Of a DNA stretch of 64,000 nucleotides, positions 20,228-29,178 are shown one piece after another. Source of the DNA: Poriferisodalis sp965116715 (lineage in GTDB: Bacteria > Actinomycetota > Acidimicrobiia > Acidimicrobiales > Poriferisodalaceae); the NCBI GenBank assembly GCA_965116715.1, contig OZ220724.1:1-64000 (forward strand). Direction: 5' to 3'. The notes beneath the pieces were generated by a model that saw nothing but the letters and a program-made list of their open reading frames with translations, did not search any database and was not told where the DNA came from. How positions within the stretch are numbered: position 1 is the first letter of the stretch; the number at the start of each line of letters is the position of its first letter. A program made the position numbers and the translations under genes.

Positions 20228-21166
20228 TCAGCGCCCCTTGGGGGGCCGCAGGAGGGTGATGAGGCTGGAGGTGTCCCAGCGGTCGCCGCCGAGCTCCCGG
20301 ACGCGCTTGTAGAACTGGTCGACGAGCGAGGTGACTGGCAGGGGAGCGCCGTTGCGCTCTGCCTCGGCCAGCACGATGCCGAGATCTTTGCGCATCCAGT
20401 CCACGGCGAAGCCGAAGTCGAATTCGTCGGCGGTCATCGTGCTGCCGCGATTGGACATCTGCCACGAACCAGCGGCGCCTTGCGAGATGGTCGCCAGCAC
20501 GGCGTCGAGATCGAGACCGGCCCGCCTGCCGAACTCGAGTCCCTCCGACAGGGCTTGCACCAGCCCGGCAATGCAGATCTGGTTGACCATCTTGGTGAGC
20601 TGCCCCGATCCGGCGGGGCCGATCAGCGTGACCGCCCGTGCGTAGGAGTCCATGACTGGTCTCGCCCGCTCGAAGTGCTCGGCGGCGCCACCGCACATCA
20701 CGGTCAACACGCCGTTCTGCGCCCCCGCCTCGCCGCCGGACACGGGTGCGTCCACGAAGCCGATCCCTCGCTCGAAGCAGGCTGCGGCCAGCTCACGCGC
20801 CAGGTCTGCCGAGGCGGTCGTGTGATCGACGAGGATCGAGCTGTCGCCCATCGCGGCGAACGCCCCGTCGTCTCCGTAGGCGACCGCTCGCACGTCGTCG
20901 TCAGCGCCGACGCACATGAACACGATCTCGGCGCCTCGAGCCGCATCGGCCGGCGTCGCGGCGACGCGACCCGAGTGCTCGCCGGACCAGCGCTGCGCGA
21001 CGCTCGTGGTCCGGTTGAACACTGCGACCTGGTGACCCGCCGCAGCGAGGTGACCGGCCATCGGGTAGCCCATCACGCCGAGCCCGATGAACGCGACATC
21101 GGCCGAATCCGGCGCTGGCTCTGGGGGGCTGTCGCCGGACTGGTGGCTGATCGGGTCATCGCTCAT
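20228..21166 (-). CDS. NAD(P)-dependent 3-hydroxyisobutyrate dehydrogenase-like protein
   Basis: 312 aa with an extended polar N-terminus, then the Rossmann motif FIGLGVMGYPMAGHLA, the substrate block DAPVSGGEAGAQNG, and the catalytic lysine in GSGQLTKMVNQ. Member of the beta-hydroxyacid dehydrogenase family (3-hydroxyisobutyrate dehydrogenase, tartronate semialdehyde reductase GarR). It overlaps the stop of the acyl-CoA ligase by 11 bp, so both form one operon. With the neighbouring aminotransferase it could serve glyoxylate/tartronate or valine breakdown. Confidence 0.88.
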   Translation of the reverse strand: MSDDPISHQSGDSPPEPAPDSADVAFIGLGVMGYPMAGHLAAAGHQVAVFNRTTSVAQRWSGEHSGRVAATPADAARGAEIVFMCVGADDDVRAVAYGDDGAFAAMGDSSILVDHTTASADLARELAAACFERGIGFVDAPVSGGEAGAQNGVLTVMCGGAAEHFERARPVMDSYARAVTLIGPAGSGQLTKMVNQICIAGLVQALSEGLEFGRRAGLDLDAVLATISQGAAGSWQMSNRGSTMTADEFDFGFAVDWMRKDLGIVLAEAERNGAPLPVTSLVDQFYKRVRELGGDRWDTSSLITLLRPPKGR

Positions 21167-22733
21167 GAGGGGTTCTCCCGTCGTCGTGTGTCGAGCGGCG
21201 TGCAGCGAGCAGCGCCTTCACTTCGTGCTTGCGCACCTTCCCCAAGGCGGTGCGCGGCAGTTCGTCCAGCCAGATGACGGCCTTGGGGTGCTTGAAGCGT
21301 GCGAGCCGCCCGTCGAACAGCCGCAGCAGTTCGGCAGCGGTCTCGTCGTCGGCCCCGGGATCGGGGGGTGCATCTGCGCTCGGGGGTGCAGGCACTGCCA
21401 CGATCACGGGCACCGCTCCCCAGCGCTCGTGGGGTATTCCCACGACAGTCGATTCTGCGACGAGATCGGTACCGGCCAGCACTTCCTCGAGCTCGGCGGG
21501 GTAGATGTTCTCGCCCCCGGAGATGATCAAGTCCGTGCGCCGATCGTCGATGAAGATCCAGCCGTCGCCATCGGCGTGCCCGATGTCCCCCGTGTGGAAC
21601 CAGCCGTCAGTGATGGCGACGGCGGTGGCCTGCGGGTCGTTCCAGTACTCCCGCAGCACGCTCGGCCCGCGCACCCACAGTTCGCCGCGCTCGCCCGGAG
21701 CAGCATCTCTCCCGGCGTCGCCGACGATCCGCACCTCGCACATGGTCGACGGTTTGCCGCACGAGCCCGGATGGCCGGCAGCCTCGTCGCAGCGCAGGTG
21801 CACCGCGATCGGGGCGGTCTCGGTGGACCCGTAGATCTGCCCGACTAGCAGTCCACGGTCGAAGAAGGGCTGGGTGGCGGCCGCCGGCACGGGCGACGAC
21901 CCGGTCATGATCCCATGCAGCGAGCCGAGGTCGGCGCTGGCGAATCGCGGGTGGGCGGCCACGGCGGTCAAGGCGGCCGGCACCAGCACCGTCCAGGTCG
22001 GCTGCCATGTCTCCACGTCATCCAAGAACTGCCCAGCATCGAAGGAGCGCTGCAGCCGTACCGCCGCGCCTCCCAGCAGAGCCGGGAGGGTCTGAATGTT
22101 GAGTCCGCCCACGTGGAACAGCGGGATGGTGGTGAGCACGCGGTCGCGACTCGTGAGGTCGTGAGCATGGGTCGAGTTGACGGCATTAGCGGCCATCGCA
22201 GCCTGGTCCAGCAGTGCACCCTTGGGATGCCCCGTGGTGCCCGAGGTGTAAGCCAGCAGCACCGGATGCGCGGGGGTGCCCCGGCGTGGCGGGAGGGCAC
22301 TCGGGGAACTGGGGTACTCGGGCTCGTCGGGCAACACCCGGATCTCGCACTGTGCACCGACCGATTCGGCGTGTCGCAGGAAGCTCGAATCGACTGTCAG
22401 CAGGCCGGGTCTCGCGTGGTCGAGGATCCACCGGTGTTCGGGCGGCGCCAGGCGCGAGTTGAGGGGCAGGTAGATGGCGCCGAGCCACGAGCATCCGAGC
22501 ATCACGCGCAGCGCAGCCGGCCGGTTCGGGCCGAGCCAGGCCACACGGTCGCCTTCGCTCACACCGGCATCGGCCAGCCAGCCGGCCGTCGCCGCGATCT
22601 GATCTGCGAAGGAGCGATACGTGTGCTCGCTGCCTTCGAACGCGACGGCAACTGCATCGGGGCGATGATCGGCCCAGCGCTCCACGCGCGCCGCGAGGTC
22701 GGCGCCGGCTGACAGGGGTCGCAGATCGCTCAT
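21156..22733 (-). CDS. AMP-forming acyl-CoA synthetase
   Basis: 525 aa, ANL superfamily. The P-loop is YTSGTTGHPKG (residues about 185-195), the adenine-binding GSTETAP, the DGWFHTGDIGHADGDGW hinge region with RRTDLIISGGENIYPAE, and the C-terminal lysine block RTALGKVRK. Uses ATP and CoA to activate an unidentified carboxylic acid. First gene of a leftward pair with the dehydrogenase at 20.2-21.2 kb; the NicX-like gene lies upstream, about 70 bp away. Confidence 0.92.
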   Translation of the reverse strand: MSDLRPLSAGADLAARVERWADHRPDAVAVAFEGSEHTYRSFADQIAATAGWLADAGVSEGDRVAWLGPNRPAALRVMLGCSWLGAIYLPLNSRLAPPEHRWILDHARPGLLTVDSSFLRHAESVGAQCEIRVLPDEPEYPSSPSALPPRRGTPAHPVLLAYTSGTTGHPKGALLDQAAMAANAVNSTHAHDLTSRDRVLTTIPLFHVGGLNIQTLPALLGGAAVRLQRSFDAGQFLDDVETWQPTWTVLVPAALTAVAAHPRFASADLGSLHGIMTGSSPVPAAATQPFFDRGLLVGQIYGSTETAPIAVHLRCDEAAGHPGSCGKPSTMCEVRIVGDAGRDAAPGERGELWVRGPSVLREYWNDPQATAVAITDGWFHTGDIGHADGDGWIFIDDRRTDLIISGGENIYPAELEEVLAGTDLVAESTVVGIPHERWGAVPVIVAVPAPPSADAPPDPGADDETAAELLRLFDGRLARFKHPKAVIWLDELPRTALGKVRKHEVKALLAARRSTHDDGRTPHER

Positions 22734-22805
22734 ATCGCGTACCGGAAGCCCGCAGGGTGGCGATCTGCAGCCAGGCAGCCGCAGGTCGACCCAAGCCAGG
22801 TCTGC

Positions 22806-23852
22806 TCAGGCCAGCTCGCCTTGCAACTGGCCGTCGATCACGACCGCCTCCCCGTCGAGGAACACGCTGTGATTGCGCATGGGCAGGTCGAAGTGCCCCA
22901 GCGTGTGCCGGCCGGCGTGCTCGTTGGCGCCCGTCGAGTAGAGGAAGTTGCCGGCGAAGGCTCGCTGCTCGGTTCCGTTGGTCTGGCTCCGGTCGTACAT
23001 CGACAGGGTGTCCCAGCGAGCACCGGGGTTCATGCCCCACCCCACGTGGCTGGTGGCGTACGCCTCGCGATCGCCCCAGGCATCGGTGTAGCTGCGGAAT
23101 AGTGCGGCGTCGGTGCCGGCACCCTCCACGTTGACCACGTAGTCGTTGTCGATGTGCAGCGTGACCGGCGACTCGATGTACCGCTTGAACGTGAGGTTCA
23201 TGTCGCCGCGGTCCATCACGATGGTGCCGTTGACGGTGTTGGCCTTCGGGAATGCCAGGCAGAGCCCGCCGGGCCAGTGGCTGATCGTGCCCGGCCGGGC
23301 GGTGTATCCCCAGCCGCCGCCGCAGGGTGCCCCGCTGACGTCGACGACCAGATCGGTGCCCGCCGCCGAAGTGACGTGCAGCTCTGAGGCCGCAATCAGC
23401 CTCTTGATGCCGACCTTGACCTTCGGCTCGAGGTCCGGTTCCGGTATGAGGCGCTCGAGGGCTTCGGGGTGCTCATTGGAGACCATCAAGATCCGCGTGC
23501 CCTCGCCCAGGATCTTCGGGAGTTCGGGAGCGTGCAGCAGCCCCTCCACCGTGCAGTCGACGACGAAGTCCACCGCGCCAAGCGCGGCCAGAACCGCCGC
23601 TGAGCCCGCAATGGCGTCGGATGCCCCGGTCGATCGCACCGGCACCGGTGCCGACTGGCGCGGCGTGGGCACCACGACATGGATCGGGGGCATGCCCAGC
23701 CGGTCCAATGCCAATTCGGCGAGGTTCACGTTCACGGCTCGGCTCTGGCTTTCTGACAGGATCGCCGCGGTCTGGGGCGGCTCGACGCCGCACATCTCGA
23801 AGACCGACGAGAACGCGTCGATCCATTTCGCTTCGATTCTCTCGACCAGCAT
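22806..23852 (-). CDS. 2,5-dihydroxypyridine 5,6-dioxygenase-like protein (NicX family, M29 fold)
   Basis: 348 aa and colinear with NicX, the non-heme iron enzyme that opens 2,5-dihydroxypyridine in nicotinate breakdown. Conserved blocks are VGIKRLIAASELHVTS, HWPGGLCLAFP, the VMDRGDMNLTFKRY strand, SHVGWGMNPGARW and HFDLPMRNHSVFLD. The His of SHVGWG and the HxD of HFD fall at the positions of the NicX iron ligands. The fold is shared with M29 aminopeptidases, so peptidase activity cannot be fully excluded, but the NicX-type residues favour ring cleavage. Other nicotinate genes are not adjacent; the Rieske oxygenase and LLM enzyme may belong to the same pathway. Confidence 0.72.
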   Translation of the reverse strand: MLVERIEAKWIDAFSSVFEMCGVEPPQTAAILSESQSRAVNVNLAELALDRLGMPPIHVVVPTPRQSAPVPVRSTGASDAIAGSAAVLAALGAVDFVVDCTVEGLLHAPELPKILGEGTRILMVSNEHPEALERLIPEPDLEPKVKVGIKRLIAASELHVTSAAGTDLVVDVSGAPCGGGWGYTARPGTISHWPGGLCLAFPKANTVNGTIVMDRGDMNLTFKRYIESPVTLHIDNDYVVNVEGAGTDAALFRSYTDAWGDREAYATSHVGWGMNPGARWDTLSMYDRSQTNGTEQRAFAGNFLYSTGANEHAGRHTLGHFDLPMRNHSVFLDGEAVVIDGQLQGELA

Positions 23853-23932
23853 CTGGTCCTCCAGATTCCCGCAGTTAGCTGACTGTGCGCCAAGTTAGAG
23901 GCTGCGCGGACGGTGCTGGCCGCCGCAGCGCT

Positions 23933-24613
23933 TCAGGCAGCTTCGACGGCAGCGAGGTGAGCGGCGTCGTTGAACCGTCGCACCTGCCAGAGGCGTCGCT
24001 CGTTGAACTCAAGCAGTTCCAGTTCGGTGATGGCGGTGACCGAGGTGACCACGCCGACACCGCGATGGCTGGGCGGTATGCCGAACGCCATGGCCATCGA
24101 GGCGGATGCGATGCCGCCGTGGCATCCCACGAAGACCGTCTTGCCTGCGTGGGCCGCGGCGATGTCGTTGAGTGCTTGGGCAACCCGGTGCCGGAAGCCG
24201 GCACGGCTCTCGCCGCCCTCCAGCACGGGGGTGTACGGCTGGTCCATCGGCTGGATGAATCCGAAGCGCTCGCGTGCCGCCTCCCACGTCATGCCGTCGG
24301 CAGGTCCGAGGCGCATCTCCTCGAGGTCGTCATGGAGATGGACCTCGAGCTTGCCGCGCTCGGGTTCGCTCCCGAGTGCCGGCAAAACGATGTCGGTGGT
24401 CTCTCTGGCTCGGGGCAGTGGCGAAGAATAGACGACGTGCACCTCGGGCTCACGGCCCGAAGCGAATCTGTCGCGCAGTGCTGCGGCTTGAGCGCGGCCC
24501 CGGTCGGTGAGGCCACGGCATCCCCGGGGCCCGCCCACGATCCCGTCGGCCATCGCGACCGATTCGCCATGCCGGACGATCAACAAGCGTGACAGGAGTT
24601 GCTCGTCAGCCAT
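23933..24613 (-). CDS. histidine phosphatase family protein
   Basis: 226 aa from ATG 24611-24613 (MADEQLLSRLLIVRHGES). The phosphohistidine motif is LIVRHGES, with SSPLPRARETTDI and the second catalytic histidine in FVGCHGGIASAS. Phosphoglycerate mutase-like fold; substrates range from sugar phosphates to cofactor phosphates. No membrane or signal segment. Upstream of the NicX-like gene on the same strand with an 80-bp gap. Confidence 0.9.
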   Translation of the reverse strand: MADEQLLSRLLIVRHGESVAMADGIVGGPRGCRGLTDRGRAQAAALRDRFASGREPEVHVVYSSPLPRARETTDIVLPALGSEPERGKLEVHLHDDLEEMRLGPADGMTWEAARERFGFIQPMDQPYTPVLEGGESRAGFRHRVAQALNDIAAAHAGKTVFVGCHGGIASASMAMAFGIPPSHRGVGVVTSVTAITELELLEFNERRLWQVRRFNDAAHLAAVEAA

Positions 24614-24681
24614 ATCGCCTGCTGCCGACATCCACACCGCAAGACTCTACGAGCGCGCGCCCGCTTCCGGCAGGCCGAGTA

Positions 24682-25065
24682 TCAGCTCTCCGAGTCCAGG
24701 CGGTCTGCGTGTCGCAGGTGGGCAGGCCGGTGACGTGCCCGCCGCGGTGCGGGGCCGACGGGATCGGTCGAGGTACCGACGACGCAGGTCGCCGCAAGTT
24801 CCAGCGAAGCCGGGTCGAACACCGGCACGGCCCCGCTGCGGGCCTCCCTGGCAACGAACAGCCCGGAGATGTCCTCGGTCGCTGCAACGACAGCGGTCAC
24901 CGCATCGGCGAGGCGCTCTGCGCTGAGCGAGAACACGAGCGCATGGACTCCGTCGCAGGCCGCAGCGGCCGAATGGGTGTAGCCGGCGCATTCCAGCCGC
25001 TCGACCGTTGAGGCAACGGTTAAGTCGGCGCCGTCGACGAACAAACAGAACTCATGCGGGGTCAT
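24682..25065 (-). CDS. hypothetical protein
   Basis: 127 aa from ATG 25063-25065 (GTG 25066-25068 directly before is alternative). The first 80 residues (HEFCLFVDGADLTVASTVERL, then LSAERLADAVTAVVAAT) resemble small actinobacterial proteins with a ferredoxin-like alpha/beta pattern often linked to HTH regulators, but I cannot name the family. The last 30 residues are Arg/His-rich and low-complexity. Faces an AT-rich region. Confidence 0.45.
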   Translation of the reverse strand: MTPHEFCLFVDGADLTVASTVERLECAGYTHSAAAACDGVHALVFSLSAERLADAVTAVVAATEDISGLFVAREARSGAVPVFDPASLELAATCVVGTSTDPVGPAPRRARHRPAHLRHADRLDSES

Positions 25066-25332
25066 CACTAGCGCTTCACCTCTCGCTGCATTGCTTGATG
25101 CCGGAAGCGCTGGTCGCTAAGCCAAGCGTCCGACGGGTCTGCGGCACTCTAGTAGCGATTGCTTACCTGCTGTCAAGAGCATTAGTTTCCATTTATTTCT
25201 ATAGTTTCTGTGTAGTTTGGGAATCTGTCTCTTGGCGACGAGCTCGAATGCCGCTGCGTGCGCCGTAGCCTGCGGCCCGGAGACGCGTGACATGGGACGT
25301 CAGCGCCGCAGGCAGACAAAGCAGAGGCAGTG
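25066..25332. promoter_or_regulatory. AT-rich divergent intergenic region
   Basis: 267 bp between divergently read genes. Bases 25150-25225 are AT-rich (GCATTAGTTTCCATTTATTT and GTTTCTGTGTAGTTTGGGAA) in otherwise GC-rich DNA, consistent with promoters for both directions. No ORF with coding character, no tRNA and no clear terminator seen. Confidence 0.4.
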
Positions 25333-26637
25333 ATGGCATCGAGCACGCCTGATATCGAACCGACCGTTGATCCGGTGGAGGTCGGCTTCGACGCCGGCCG
25401 GCTGGAGCGCATCGCTGCCCATCTGGATCGATATGTCGACGACGGGCGCCTGCCGGGCGTGTCGGTGCTGCTGACGCGCGGCGGCCAGATCGCCTACACC
25501 CACCGCTACGGCCAGCGAGACTGCGAGCGGTCGCTGCCGGTCACCGCCGACACGATCTACCGCATCTACTCGATGACCAAGCCCATCGTGTCGATCGCTG
25601 CGATGCAGCTCTATGAGCAGGGCTGCTTCCAGCTGAAGGATCCGGTGTCGCGCTGGATTCCGGAGTTCGCAAATGCACGAGTCTTCGCCGGCGGCAACGT
25701 GATGCAGTACCAGACGCGAGAGCCGGCGAGTGCGCTCACCATCCACAGCCTGCTGACCCACACTTCGGGCCTCACCTACGACTTCCACTTCGCCAATGAG
25801 GTCGATGCGCTCTACCGGGCCAACGGCTTCAACTGGGGAGCCCCCGGCAACCTCGAGGAAACTTGCGAGGCGCTCGCTTCGCTGCCGCTGCTGTTCGATC
25901 CGGGCACGGAGTGGAACTACAGCTACTCCACCGACGTCCTGGGCCGTGTGGTCGAGCTCGTCTCGGGCCAGTCGCTCGACGACTACCTCGTCGAGCACGT
26001 GACCGGACCGCTCGGCATGGTCGACACGGGCTTCGAGGTGCCTGCGGGCGATGTCGAGCGATTCGCAGCCAACTACACGACGGCCACGCTGGCTGCACGC
26101 ACCTCGGCGGGCAACACGGGGCCGGCGGTGCCGCCGTACCGGCCCGACGATCCGGGCTTGGGACGCACGCTGATGGATGACCCGCGTAGCTCTGCCTACC
26201 TCGGCCCACCCAAGATCCTCTCCGGCGGTGGGGGACTGGTGTCGACCATGGGGGACTACCACCGGTTCACCCAGATGCTGCGCAACGGCGGCGAGCTGGA
26301 CGGCGCCCGCGTCATCGGCCGGCGCACGCTTGAGTTCATGGCCAGCAATCACCTGCCGGGCGGGACCGACCTCACCGAGTGCGGCCGGGCGCTGTTCTCC
26401 GAGGCGGCCTTCGACGGCGTCGGCTTCGGCCTGGGCTTCTCGGTGGTGCTCGATCCCGCCAAGGCGAAGGTCGTCTCCAGCAAGGGCGAGTTCGCGTGGG
26501 GCGGAGCGGCCTCGACCGCGTTCTGGGTGGATCCGGTGGAGGACATCACCCTCGTGTTCCTGACGCAGTTGCTGCCGTCGAGTGTCCACCCGATACGCCC
26601 GGAGCTGAAAGCGCTCGTGTACCAGGCACTGGTGTGA
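25333..26637 (+). CDS. serine hydrolase of the beta-lactamase/EstB family
   Basis: 434 aa from ATG 25333. The class C-like active site is present: S-x-x-K as SMTK (about residue 79), the Tyr motif in WNYSYSTDVLG, and a C-terminal WGGAAST replacing the K-T-G box. Family VIII carboxylesterases/EstB share this arrangement and hydrolyse small esters; true beta-lactamase activity is uncertain. No signal peptide, so probably cytoplasmic. Followed by mtr 25 bp later on the same strand. Confidence 0.88.
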   Translation: MASSTPDIEPTVDPVEVGFDAGRLERIAAHLDRYVDDGRLPGVSVLLTRGGQIAYTHRYGQRDCERSLPVTADTIYRIYSMTKPIVSIAAMQLYEQGCFQLKDPVSRWIPEFANARVFAGGNVMQYQTREPASALTIHSLLTHTSGLTYDFHFANEVDALYRANGFNWGAPGNLEETCEALASLPLLFDPGTEWNYSYSTDVLGRVVELVSGQSLDDYLVEHVTGPLGMVDTGFEVPAGDVERFAANYTTATLAARTSAGNTGPAVPPYRPDDPGLGRTLMDDPRSSAYLGPPKILSGGGGLVSTMGDYHRFTQMLRNGGELDGARVIGRRTLEFMASNHLPGGTDLTECGRALFSEAAFDGVGFGLGFSVVLDPAKAKVVSSKGEFAWGGAASTAFWVDPVEDITLVFLTQLLPSSVHPIRPELKALVYQALV

Positions 26638-26662
26638 TGACGGGCGCTGATTGACTGCGCCC

Positions 26663-28177
26663 ATGTCAGACTTCGACCTGGTCATCGTCGGCACCGGCTC
26701 GGCCAATTCCATCCCCGGCCCCGAATTCGACGACTGGTCGATCGCGATCGTCGAACGGGGTGTCTTCGGCGGCACCTGTCTGAACGTGGGCTGCATTCCC
26801 TCCAAGATGTTCGTGTACGCGGCCGATGTGGCCGACACCATCGCAACTGCAGCCAGCTACGGCATCTCGGCGAGCTTCGACGGTGCCGACTGGCCTGCCA
26901 TTCGAGATCGCGTCTTCGGTCGGATCGATCCGATTGCCGACGGCGGGCGCGACTACCGCTCGGGTGCCCAATGCCCCAACATCGCTGTGTTCGAAGGCGA
27001 TGCGCGGTTTGTGAGCGACCGGCGTCTGGCCGTGCGCATGCATGACGGCTCTACCGAGTCGGTCTCGGGACGTCACATCGTGCTCGGCGCCGGCGCTCGT
27101 GCCTTCCTGCCGCCCTACCGTGGCCTGGGCACCGTGCCATTCCATACGTCCGACACGGTGATGCGGCTGGATTCGCTGCCGGAGTCGATGATCGTGCTCG
27201 GCGGCGGCTATATCGCGTGCGAACTGGGCTACGTGTTCTCGGCGCTCGGCACCGAGGTCACCGTCGTCAACCGTGGCGAGCGCCTGCTGCGTGCCGAGGA
27301 CGACGATGTCTCGGCGGCATTCACCGCCGCGGCGCAGCGCCACTTCGATCTGCGCCTCGGCGCGACGGTGACCTCAGTGCGCGGCGGAGCCGCGACCGGC
27401 GACTCAGTGCGCGGCGGAGCCGCGACCGGCGACTCAGTGCGCGGCGGAGCCGCCGCTGAAGGGGCCCGCGGCGATTTCGCCTGTGCGGCCGACGGTTCGC
27501 CGAGCGCCCACGGCAACACCTACACCGTCGAGTTCACCCGCGGCGGCCGAACCGAGTCCGTGCAAGCCGATGTGCTGCTGGTGGCCACCGGGCGAGTGCC
27601 CAATGGCGACCAGCTCGCCCTCGATCTCGCAGGCGTGGACCACGACGACGGCCGCGTGCTGACCGATGAGTTCTTCCGCACCTCGGCGCCGGGCGTGTGG
27701 GCCTTCGGCGACCTGTCCAGCGAGGTCCAGCTCAAGCACCTCGCGAACGCGCAGGTGCGGGCACTGAGGCACAACCTGCTGGTGGCGGAAGGTCAGGAGG
27801 CAGGGCCGATGCGCAGCGTGGAAGAGCGGCTGGTGCCCCATGCGGTGTTCTCGCACCCGCAGGTCGCCTCGGTGGGTCTCACCGAGCGAGATGCCCGGGC
27901 AGCGGGGCTGCCCATCTCCGTGGCCAACAAGCCCTTCGGCCACACGGCGTACGGCTGGGCGATGGAGGACACGGCCAGCTTCGCCAAGCTCATCGCGCAC
28001 GCTGAGACCCGCGAGCTGCTCGGTGCCCACATCATCGGCCCGCAGGCGTCCACCCTGATCCAGCAGCTGATCCAGGGCATGGCGTTCGGCCAGACCGTCG
28101 ACCAGATGGCCCACGAGCAGTTCTACATCCACCCGGCCCTCACTGAGGTCATCGAGAACGCCCTGCTGGAGCTGTAG
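26663..28177 (+). CDS. mtr: mycothione reductase with an internal repeat insertion
   Basis: Flavoprotein that reduces mycothiol disulfide with NADPH, keeping the actinobacterial thiol pool reduced. 504 aa from ATG 26663 (MSDFDLVIVGTGSANS). FAD motif GTGSANS, redox disulfide GGTCLNVGCIPSKMFVYAADVA, NAD(P) motif LGGGYIACELGYVFSALG and the C-terminal catalytic His-Glu (FYIHPALTEVIENAL). Between about residues 235 and 280, in the NAD(P)-binding domain, a 30-bp DNA repeat adds SVRGGAATGD two-and-a-part times; normal family members lack it. Mycothiol is confined to Actinobacteria, so this gene is taxonomically informative. Confidence 0.92.
   Translation: MSDFDLVIVGTGSANSIPGPEFDDWSIAIVERGVFGGTCLNVGCIPSKMFVYAADVADTIATAASYGISASFDGADWPAIRDRVFGRIDPIADGGRDYRSGAQCPNIAVFEGDARFVSDRRLAVRMHDGSTESVSGRHIVLGAGARAFLPPYRGLGTVPFHTSDTVMRLDSLPESMIVLGGGYIACELGYVFSALGTEVTVVNRGERLLRAEDDDVSAAFTAAAQRHFDLRLGATVTSVRGGAATGDSVRGGAATGDSVRGGAAAEGARGDFACAADGSPSAHGNTYTVEFTRGGRTESVQADVLLVATGRVPNGDQLALDLAGVDHDDGRVLTDEFFRTSAPGVWAFGDLSSEVQLKHLANAQVRALRHNLLVAEGQEAGPMRSVEERLVPHAVFSHPQVASVGLTERDARAAGLPISVANKPFGHTAYGWAMEDTASFAKLIAHAETRELLGAHIIGPQASTLIQQLIQGMAFGQTVDQMAHEQFYIHPALTEVIENALLEL
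27373..27452 (+). repeat. 30-bp tandem repeat inside mtr
   Basis: Copies at 27373-27402 and 27403-27432 are identical, with a 20-base third copy to 27452. The unit encodes ten residues (about SVRGGAATGD), so expansion keeps the frame. It lies where other disulfide reductases have a short loop. Confidence 0.9.
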
Positions 28178-28192
28178 CGGGCCGAGCTGCCC

Positions 28193-29170
28193 TCAGTCGA
28201 TGCGGCGGGCGTCGGGGATGAGGTTGATCTCCCAGATCACCTCTTCGAGCCGGTCCTCGGCCGAGACTGCCTCGTAGCGGCATGGCCGCTCGGCGCTGAC
28301 GGTCGGCGGTGCCGGCGTGAGGATGGTCGACGGGCGGGGGTGGCAGAACTGCACCACGCTGAGCCGGCTGGTGTCTTGGTCGGGGTCGGCCTTGACGCGA
28401 TGCCAGCCAGCGCCGATGAGGCCGTTGGTGACGTGCTCCAGCATGATGCCCGAGTTGATGATGACGTGATCGTGCGGCGGCGCTGCGTCCACCCACTCGC
28501 CGTCGATGCTCACTTGCAGCCCGCGGTCGGTGGCTCGGGGCAGTGCGGTGATGAGGTTGATGTCGGCGTGCTCGTCGGCCCAGATGTGGCCCTCGCTGCC
28601 GCCGCTCGGGGCGTGTGACATCGGCGGGTAGTGAATGGCTCGGGACAGGTGCGTGCCGTAGGTGGTCATCCGGTCGAAGTAGGTCTCGTGGGCCCCAATG
28701 CCCTCGGCGATGATGCGCAGGAAGCGCCGCTGCAACTCGACGAGCCGCCGGTGGAACTCGGTGAGGACATCGCCGACGCCTGCGATGTCATCGTCGGGGA
28801 AGATCGACGGCCGGTACCACCGCCCGTACTTGGTGGTGAGCGGGTGGCCGGCCGGCGGCTGGTCGCTCCAGTTGAACATCTCCTTCCAGTCGGGCAGGTC
28901 GGAGATGGCTGCGGTCTCGGTGAGCGGGCCGGTGTACCCGCGTGCGCCGAAGGACTCCGCGTCGACGTAGCGAGTCTTGGCAGCAGGCTCGAGGGCGAAG
29001 AGCCTGCCCAGCACGTCGTAGGCGTCGTCGAGCAGGCCGCCCGACAGATCGTGGGCCGTGTACACGAAGCCGGTGCGCAGGCTGGCCATGACGCCGTCGG
29101 TGACGGCTCGGCGCTGCGCTGTCGAGCCCTGCTCGAAGGCCAGCAGATCCACGTCGAGAATCTCGTCCAT
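28193..29170 (-). CDS. isopenicillin N synthase-like 2-oxoglutarate/Fe(II) dioxygenase
   Basis: 325 aa from ATG 29168-29170 (MDEILDVDLLAF). The iron facial triad is HAD in WADEHADINLITAL and the distal His in AGWHRVKADP; the RxS substrate-binding pair is TSRLSVVQF. The DIOX_N part covers residues 1-120. Family members oxidise diverse small molecules. It begins 8 bp after the nucleotidyltransferase gene and is the last gene of the iunH-selD run, so all four may be cotranscribed; a biochemical link is not evident. Confidence 0.87.
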   Translation of the reverse strand: MDEILDVDLLAFEQGSTAQRRAVTDGVMASLRTGFVYTAHDLSGGLLDDAYDVLGRLFALEPAAKTRYVDAESFGARGYTGPLTETAAISDLPDWKEMFNWSDQPPAGHPLTTKYGRWYRPSIFPDDDIAGVGDVLTEFHRRLVELQRRFLRIIAEGIGAHETYFDRMTTYGTHLSRAIHYPPMSHAPSGGSEGHIWADEHADINLITALPRATDRGLQVSIDGEWVDAAPPHDHVIINSGIMLEHVTNGLIGAGWHRVKADPDQDTSRLSVVQFCHPRPSTILTPAPPTVSAERPCRYEAVSAEDRLEEVIWEINLIPDARRID

Positions 29171-29178
29171 CGTGCGGT

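Noticed and set aside
27373..27452. CRISPR-like array
   Set aside because: The repeats are contiguous without spacers and are in frame within mtr.
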